Source: an uncultured Rhodospirillales bacterium (lineage in GTDB: Bacteria > Pseudomonadota > Alphaproteobacteria > Azospirillales > Azospirillaceae). From it: a stretch of DNA of 36,538 nt. Below the pieces are notes generated by a model, which saw only the letters and a program-made list of their open reading frames with translations, searched no databases and was not told the DNA's origin. A program made the position numbers and the translations under genes. The stretch spans positions 1 through 36,538 of the forward strand of contig CAIZDL010000124.1 in assembly GCA_903931735.1 (NCBI GenBank). The letters run 5' to 3'. Position 1 is the stretch's first letter. Each line of letters begins with the position of its first letter. This document shows, piece by piece, positions 33,027-36,538 of the stretch.

Positions 33027-34163
33027 ATGAAGCCGACAACCCGGCCAAATAACCCGAATTTTTCCTCTGGTCCCTGCGCCAAGCGTCCCGGTTGGTCGCT
33101 TTCTGCCCTTGAGAAGGCCCCGCTGGGCCGCTCTCACCGGGCCAAGATCGGCAAAGCCAGACTTCAGGAAGTCATCGATCTTTCTCGCTCCGTGCTTGGG
33201 CTGCCCGAGGGCTACCGACTCGGCATCGTCGCCGGGTCCGATACCGGTGCCGTCGAAATGGCGCTCTGGACCCTGCTCGGGCAACGCCCCGTCGATCTGC
33301 TGGCCTGGGAAGCGTTTGGTAAAGACTGGGTAACCGACGTTACCAAGCAGCTCAAACTCCCAGGTGCTCGGGCCTTTACTGCCAACTATGGCGAACTTCC
33401 CGATCTCAAGCAGGTTGATTTCGACCACGACGTCGTTTTTACCTGGAACGGCACCACTTCGGGGGTGCGCGTCCCGAACGGTGACTGGATCTCTTCGGAC
33501 CGCCAAGGTCTAACCATTTGCGATGCCACCTCGGCGGTGTTCGCCATGGATATTCCGTGGTCAAAAATCGACGTTTGCACATGGTCTTGGCAAAAAGTGC
33601 TCGGCGGCGAAGGGGCTCACGGTATGCTGGTGCTGAGCCCGCGTGCGGTTGAGCGCCTGGAAAGCTACAAGCCAGCTTGGCCACTGCCCAAGCTTTACCG
33701 GATGACCAAAGACGGTAAAATCAACGAAGGTATCTTCAAAGGGGAAACAATCAACACCCCCTCGATGCTTGCGGTGGAAGACGCCATCGATGGGCTAAAG
33801 TGGGCACAAAGTGTTGGCGGCCTTCCTGGCATGATCAAACGCTCGGAAGCCAATCTCAAGGCGATTGTCGACTGGCAGGCGGCGAGCAATTGGGCCGGAT
33901 TTCTTGCCAAAGTCTCCGAGACCCGCTCTTGCACCTCAATTTGTCTCAAGATCGTGGACCCCAAGGTCCCGGCCGAAGCGCAAGCCGACATTGCCAAAAA
34001 AATCACCTCACTCCTGGAAAAGGAGGGCGTTGCCAACGACATCGGCTCTTATCGCGACGCACCCGCCGGTCTTCGCATTTGGGGCGGCGCCACCGTTGAG
34101 ACCAGCGACATTCAAGCATTGTTGCCTTGGCTCGACTGGGCTTATGCCGAAGTAACCAAGTAA
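33027..34163 (+). CDS. serC: Phosphoserine aminotransferase
   Basis: A 378-aa PLP-dependent class V aminotransferase converting 3-phosphohydroxypyruvate to phosphoserine. It is of the alphaproteobacterial/archaeal-like SerC type, starting with the family's [18 protein letters not shown] is held by Lys190 ([15 protein letters not shown]) and Asp166 (CDATSAVF). [11 protein letters not shown] and the C-terminal [13 protein letters not shown] are also typical. The ATG at 33027 follows AAGGGA. serA follows after 76 nt, forming the two-gene serine pathway unit. Confidence 0.97.
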   Translation: MKPTTRPNNPNFSSGPCAKRPGWSLSALEKAPLGRSHRAKIGKARLQEVIDLSRSVLGLPEGYRLGIVAGSDTGAVEMALWTLLGQRPVDLLAWEAFGKDWVTDVTKQLKLPGARAFTANYGELPDLKQVDFDHDVVFTWNGTTSGVRVPNGDWISSDRQGLTICDATSAVFAMDIPWSKIDVCTWSWQKVLGGEGAHGMLVLSPRAVERLESYKPAWPLPKLYRMTKDGKINEGIFKGETINTPSMLAVEDAIDGLKWAQSVGGLPGMIKRSEANLKAIVDWQAASNWAGFLAKVSETRSCTSICLKIVDPKVPAEAQADIAKKITSLLEKEGVANDIGSYRDAPAGLRIWGGATVETSDIQALLPWLDWAYAEVTK

Positions 34164-34187
34164 TAACAAGTATCACCGTTTCCCCCT

Positions 34188-34208
34188 CCTCCGCCCCAAA
34201 AGCGGAGG
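34188..34208 (+). other. Hairpin between serC and serA
   Basis: CCTCCGC (34188-34194) and GCGGAGG (34202-34208) form a perfect 7-bp stem with a 7-nt loop (CCCAAAA). No T-run follows. The right arm contains the GGAGG that would serve the upstream GTG at 34213, so folding could affect serA translation or set the serC:serA ratio. Confidence 0.45.
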
Positions 34209-34239
34209 GGGCGTGAGGAGCCATAGGGATTCCCAAGAC

Positions 34240-35817
34240 ATGCCGAAAGTTCTTATTTCTGACAGCCTCAGCCCCCGTGCGGTTGAGATTTTCAAGGAGC
34301 GCGGCGTCGAGGTCGACGTCAACACCAAGCTTAAGCCCGATGAGCTTAAAGCGATTATCGGCAATTACGATGGCTTGGCCATCCGCTCAAACACAAAAGT
34401 GACCAAGGAAATCATTGCCGCCGCCACCAACCTGAAAGTCGTTGGGCGCGCGGGAATCGGCGTCGATAACGTCGATATTCCGGCCGCGACCGCGCGGGGC
34501 ATCGTGGTCATGAACACGCCGTTTGGCAACTCCATCACCACCGCCGAGCACGCCATTGCGCTGATGTTTGCGCTCGCCCGCGAACTTCCCGCCGCCAATG
34601 CTTCAACTCACGCTGGAAAGTGGGAAAAAAACCGGTTCATGGGTGTTGAAGTAACCGGCAAAACCCTCGGGATTATCGGCTGCGGCAATATTGGGTCCAT
34701 CGTCGCGGAACGGGCGCTGGGGCTGCGGATGCGCGTTATCGCTTTCGATCCCTTCCTTTCGGCCGAACGCGCGCAGCAACTTGGCGTCGAGAAGGTTGAG
34801 CTGGATACGTTACTGGGCCGTGCTGACTTCATTACTCTGCACACTCCGCTAACCGATGGCACCCGCAATATCCTCAACGCCGAAAGCCTGCGTAAATGCC
34901 GCAAGGGCGTGCGCATTGTCAATTGCGCGCGCGGCGGCCTGATTGTGGAGGAAGACCTCAAGGCCGCGCTTTTGTCAGGCCATGTCGCGGGGGCGGCGCT
35001 CGATGTTTTTGCCGTCGAGCCTGCCAAAACCAGCATCTTTTTTGGGATGGAACAGGTGATCTGCACCCCCCATCTCGGCGCTTCGACCACCGAGGCTCAG
35101 GAAAATGTGGCACTCCAAGTTGCCGAACAGATTTCAGACTTTCTGGTTACCGGCGCCGTCGTCAACGCCCTGAACTCGCCCTCGGTTTCCGCCGAAGACG
35201 CGCCCAAGTTGCGCCCTTATATGAAGCTGGCCGAGCAACTGGGCAGTTTTGCCGGGCAGATCACCCTCGCCGGCATCACCGCCGTGACCATCGAGTATGA
35301 AGGCCAAGTCGCCGACCTCAACACCAAGCCCTTGACTCAGTTGGTGCTTAAAGGGCTACTGTCGCCGCAAATGGATTCTGTTAATACCGTCAACGCCCCA
35401 ATCGTCGCCCGCGAGCGCAATATTGGCGTCTCCGAGACCAAGCGCGAGCGGTGTAACGACTACCACACGCTGATTCGGGTTACCGTCACCACCGACCAGA
35501 GCACCCGAACTTTGGCGGGCTCGCTTTTTGGGGGTGACAAACCCCGGCTGGTCGGCATCGACGATGTTTCGGTCGAGGCTGAACTTTCGCCCCAGATGCT
35601 CTTCATCCGTAACGAAGACAAGCCGGGTTTCATCGGCCGTCTTGGCGCAACTCTGGGCGACGCCGGCATCAATATCGCCACTTTCCACCTGGGCCGCACC
35701 GCCCCCGGCGCCAACGCCGTGGCTTTGGTCTCGGTGGATCAAGCCGTGGATAGCAGCGTTTTGGAAAAAATCCATCACGCACCCGGCGTGGTTGCAGCAG
35801 TGGCGCTAACTTTCTAG
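34240..35817 (+). CDS. serA: D-3-phosphoglycerate dehydrogenase
   Basis: A 525-aa long-form enzyme that oxidises 3-phosphoglycerate with NAD+ in the first step of serine synthesis. The nucleotide-binding motif is G147-C-G-N-I-G152. The catalytic Arg is in NCARGGLIVEE, the Glu in the DVFAVEPA segment, and the His in TPHLGASTTEAQ. After about 320 come an allosteric substrate-binding domain and a C-terminal ACT domain (FIRNEDKPGFIGRLGATLGD), which usually mediates serine feedback. The ATG at 34240 gives the standard MPKVLISDSLSPRAVEIFKE start; an upstream GTG at 34213 with GGAGG would add nine residues. Confidence 0.97.
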   Translation: MPKVLISDSLSPRAVEIFKERGVEVDVNTKLKPDELKAIIGNYDGLAIRSNTKVTKEIIAAATNLKVVGRAGIGVDNVDIPAATARGIVVMNTPFGNSITTAEHAIALMFALARELPAANASTHAGKWEKNRFMGVEVTGKTLGIIGCGNIGSIVAERALGLRMRVIAFDPFLSAERAQQLGVEKVELDTLLGRADFITLHTPLTDGTRNILNAESLRKCRKGVRIVNCARGGLIVEEDLKAALLSGHVAGAALDVFAVEPAKTSIFFGMEQVICTPHLGASTTEAQENVALQVAEQISDFLVTGAVVNALNSPSVSAEDAPKLRPYMKLAEQLGSFAGQITLAGITAVTIEYEGQVADLNTKPLTQLVLKGLLSPQMDSVNTVNAPIVARERNIGVSETKRERCNDYHTLIRVTVTTDQSTRTLAGSLFGGDKPRLVGIDDVSVEAELSPQMLFIRNEDKPGFIGRLGATLGDAGINIATFHLGRTAPGANAVALVSVDQAVDSSVLEKIHHAPGVVAAVALTF

Positions 35818-35908
35818 CCCAGCCACGTTTCCTCCCCCGCCGGATCGTCACTCATAAAAAAGCGGCCCCGGCGGCGGACTGGAACATAATACGATCAAGC
35901 GGAACCGC

Positions 35909-35950
35909 ATCATGCTCTAACCTTTTGTTTTTAAAGCGAATTTTACACGC
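35909..35950 (+). repeat. Alphaproteobacterial intergenic GCTCTAA...TTTGTTTTTAAAGCG motif
   Basis: The stretch CATGCTCTAA (35911-35920), then TTTTGTTTTTAAAGCG (35923-35938) and an A+T-rich end closely resembles a short intergenic motif that I recall as widespread and repeated in Rhizobiales and related alphaproteobacteria. It lies between the serA stop and the convergent coiled-coil gene, where it could influence 3' ends. The remaining 184-nt gap holds nothing else I can support. Confidence 0.4.
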
Positions 35951-36001
35951 TACGGGGAGCCCCCTTCGCGACCCGCTCACGGTCACGGGAAAAGGCCACG
36001 A

Positions 36002-36538
36002 TCAGGAGAGGCGCACCTTAAGCACCACCACCGCAGCGCCAACCAGGGCAAAAATGAGCGCCGCAAACGTCAGCAACATCGGCAGGGACCGCAACTCGCG
36101 ACGGAACATTTTGAGGGATTCGCCCTGGCGACGAAGACGCTCCTCCAGGCTGGCAATGCGGTCGGCCTGCTCGCGTTGGCTTTCCACGCCGCTTTCATGC
36201 TCATCGGTCAAGCGCAACACCGCCAACCGCAGCCCTTGAAGGTGAACCGCCTGAGCATCGTGAGCGGACCCGATCTCGGCGTGATGGCCGGAGATATCCT
36301 CCCGCAGTTGCTCCACACCATCAATCAGCGTGCTCTGACCGGCGAGCAACTGGTCGTTGCCATCCATCTGGCGTGCTTGATTTTGGCTCAACCGGCGCTG
36401 CTCTTCGTGAACCTGATCGAGCAGTCGGCGCACCTGCTGATGCGTTTCCGCAAGCTCTTCAAGGCCGCGATTGAGGCGCAGGGCGCTCTCGGCAATCTCG
36501 CGGCTAACATTCACCGATGCCGCCCCGCCGTTAAGGCC
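36002..36538 (-). CDS. Tail-anchored coiled-coil protein, possibly cut by right edge
   Basis: At least 170 aa from a GTG at 36514, but the frame stays open to the window edge (preceding residues GLNGGAAS), so the start may lie outside. Residues to about 140 are Glu/Gln/Arg/Leu-rich heptad-like coiled coil (LNRGLEELAETHQQVRRLLDQ). The C-terminus is a single membrane segment (LPMLLTFAALIFALVGAAVVVLKV) with a basic end. This is a C-tail-anchored topology with the coiled coil probably cytoplasmic. I do not recognise a family; it could be a scaffold or a polar/partition factor, but that is speculation. It is convergent with serA. Confidence 0.6.
   Translation of the reverse strand, partial: GLNGGAASVNVSREIAESALRLNRGLEELAETHQQVRRLLDQVHEEQRRLSQNQARQMDGNDQLLAGQSTLIDGVEQLREDISGHHAEIGSAHDAQAVHLQGLRLAVLRLTDEHESGVESQREQADRIASLEERLRRQGESLKMFRRELRSLPMLLTFAALIFALVGAAVVVLKVRLS

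Noticed and set aside
35838-35877. CCGCCGG/CCGGCGG inverted repeat with A6 after serA as terminator
   Set aside because: The arms are 7 bp but the loop exceeds 20 nt and the A-run sits inside the loop, not after the stem in either direction.

Overview
The window looks like a piece of a G+C-rich alphaproteobacterial chromosome, most likely from a motile member of the Rhodospirillales. The evidence is the gene content and order: yceD-rpmF-plsX-fabH-ihfA-merR, a CBP3-type cytochrome bc1 chaperone, a DUF3035 lipoprotein, a DUF1153/SciP-like regulator beside flagellar genes, a paired M16 peptidase operon, a Pat-type acetyltransferase fusion and the alphaproteobacterial form of SerC. The genus is not assigned. 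No tRNA, rRNA, CRISPR array, insertion sequence or prophage was seen, and almost all of the window is ordinary chromosomal coding sequence.

Layout. Positions 1-306 hold the start of a minus-strand membrane protein that runs off the left edge and a palindromic repeat element. Positions 307-5070 are a minus-strand fatty-acid/phospholipid and ribosome block: CBP3 chaperone, YceD, L32, PlsX, FabH, IhfA and a MerR regulator. Divergent from it is bamE (5199-5663). Next, on the minus strand, come a single-domain response regulator, an unknown 79-aa membrane protein and a class I cytochrome c. Positions 7472-10462 carry flagellar genes (fliK, flgD) and a SciP-like regulator. They are followed by a penicillin-acylase-family hydrolase and an O-antigen-ligase-type membrane protein. 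A minus-strand EmrAB-type efflux pair (14147-16724) lies opposite. Two tiny ORFs (16998-17177) sit before ileS-lspA, a DUF3035 lipoprotein and two M16 peptidases. After an unknown 113-aa gene come the Pat-like acetyltransferase, a double cold-shock protein, a small unknown protein, a LOV-like histidine kinase joined to a PilZ-carrying chemoreceptor, then serC and serA. A tail-anchored coiled-coil protein lies at the right edge.

Most noteworthy. Three intergenic regions each hold a sigma-54 type -24/-12 sequence with exactly 10 nt between GG and GC, and each has upstream GGCA-N5-TGCC dyads. They lie before fliK-flgD, before the unknown 79-aa membrane protein, and before the two tiny ORFs at 17.0 kb. 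This suggests one enhancer-binding protein (a FlbD-like flagellar regulator is the natural guess) controls the flagellar genes together with undescribed small membrane proteins or a small RNA. Separately, the histidine kinase at 29-30.5 kb contains a LOV domain with its flavin-contact residues intact but with Phe in place of the photoreactive Cys. It is 11 nt from a chemoreceptor ending in a PilZ-like domain with an altered RxxxR motif, so it may be a flavin/light/redox and c-di-GMP sensory pair for motility.
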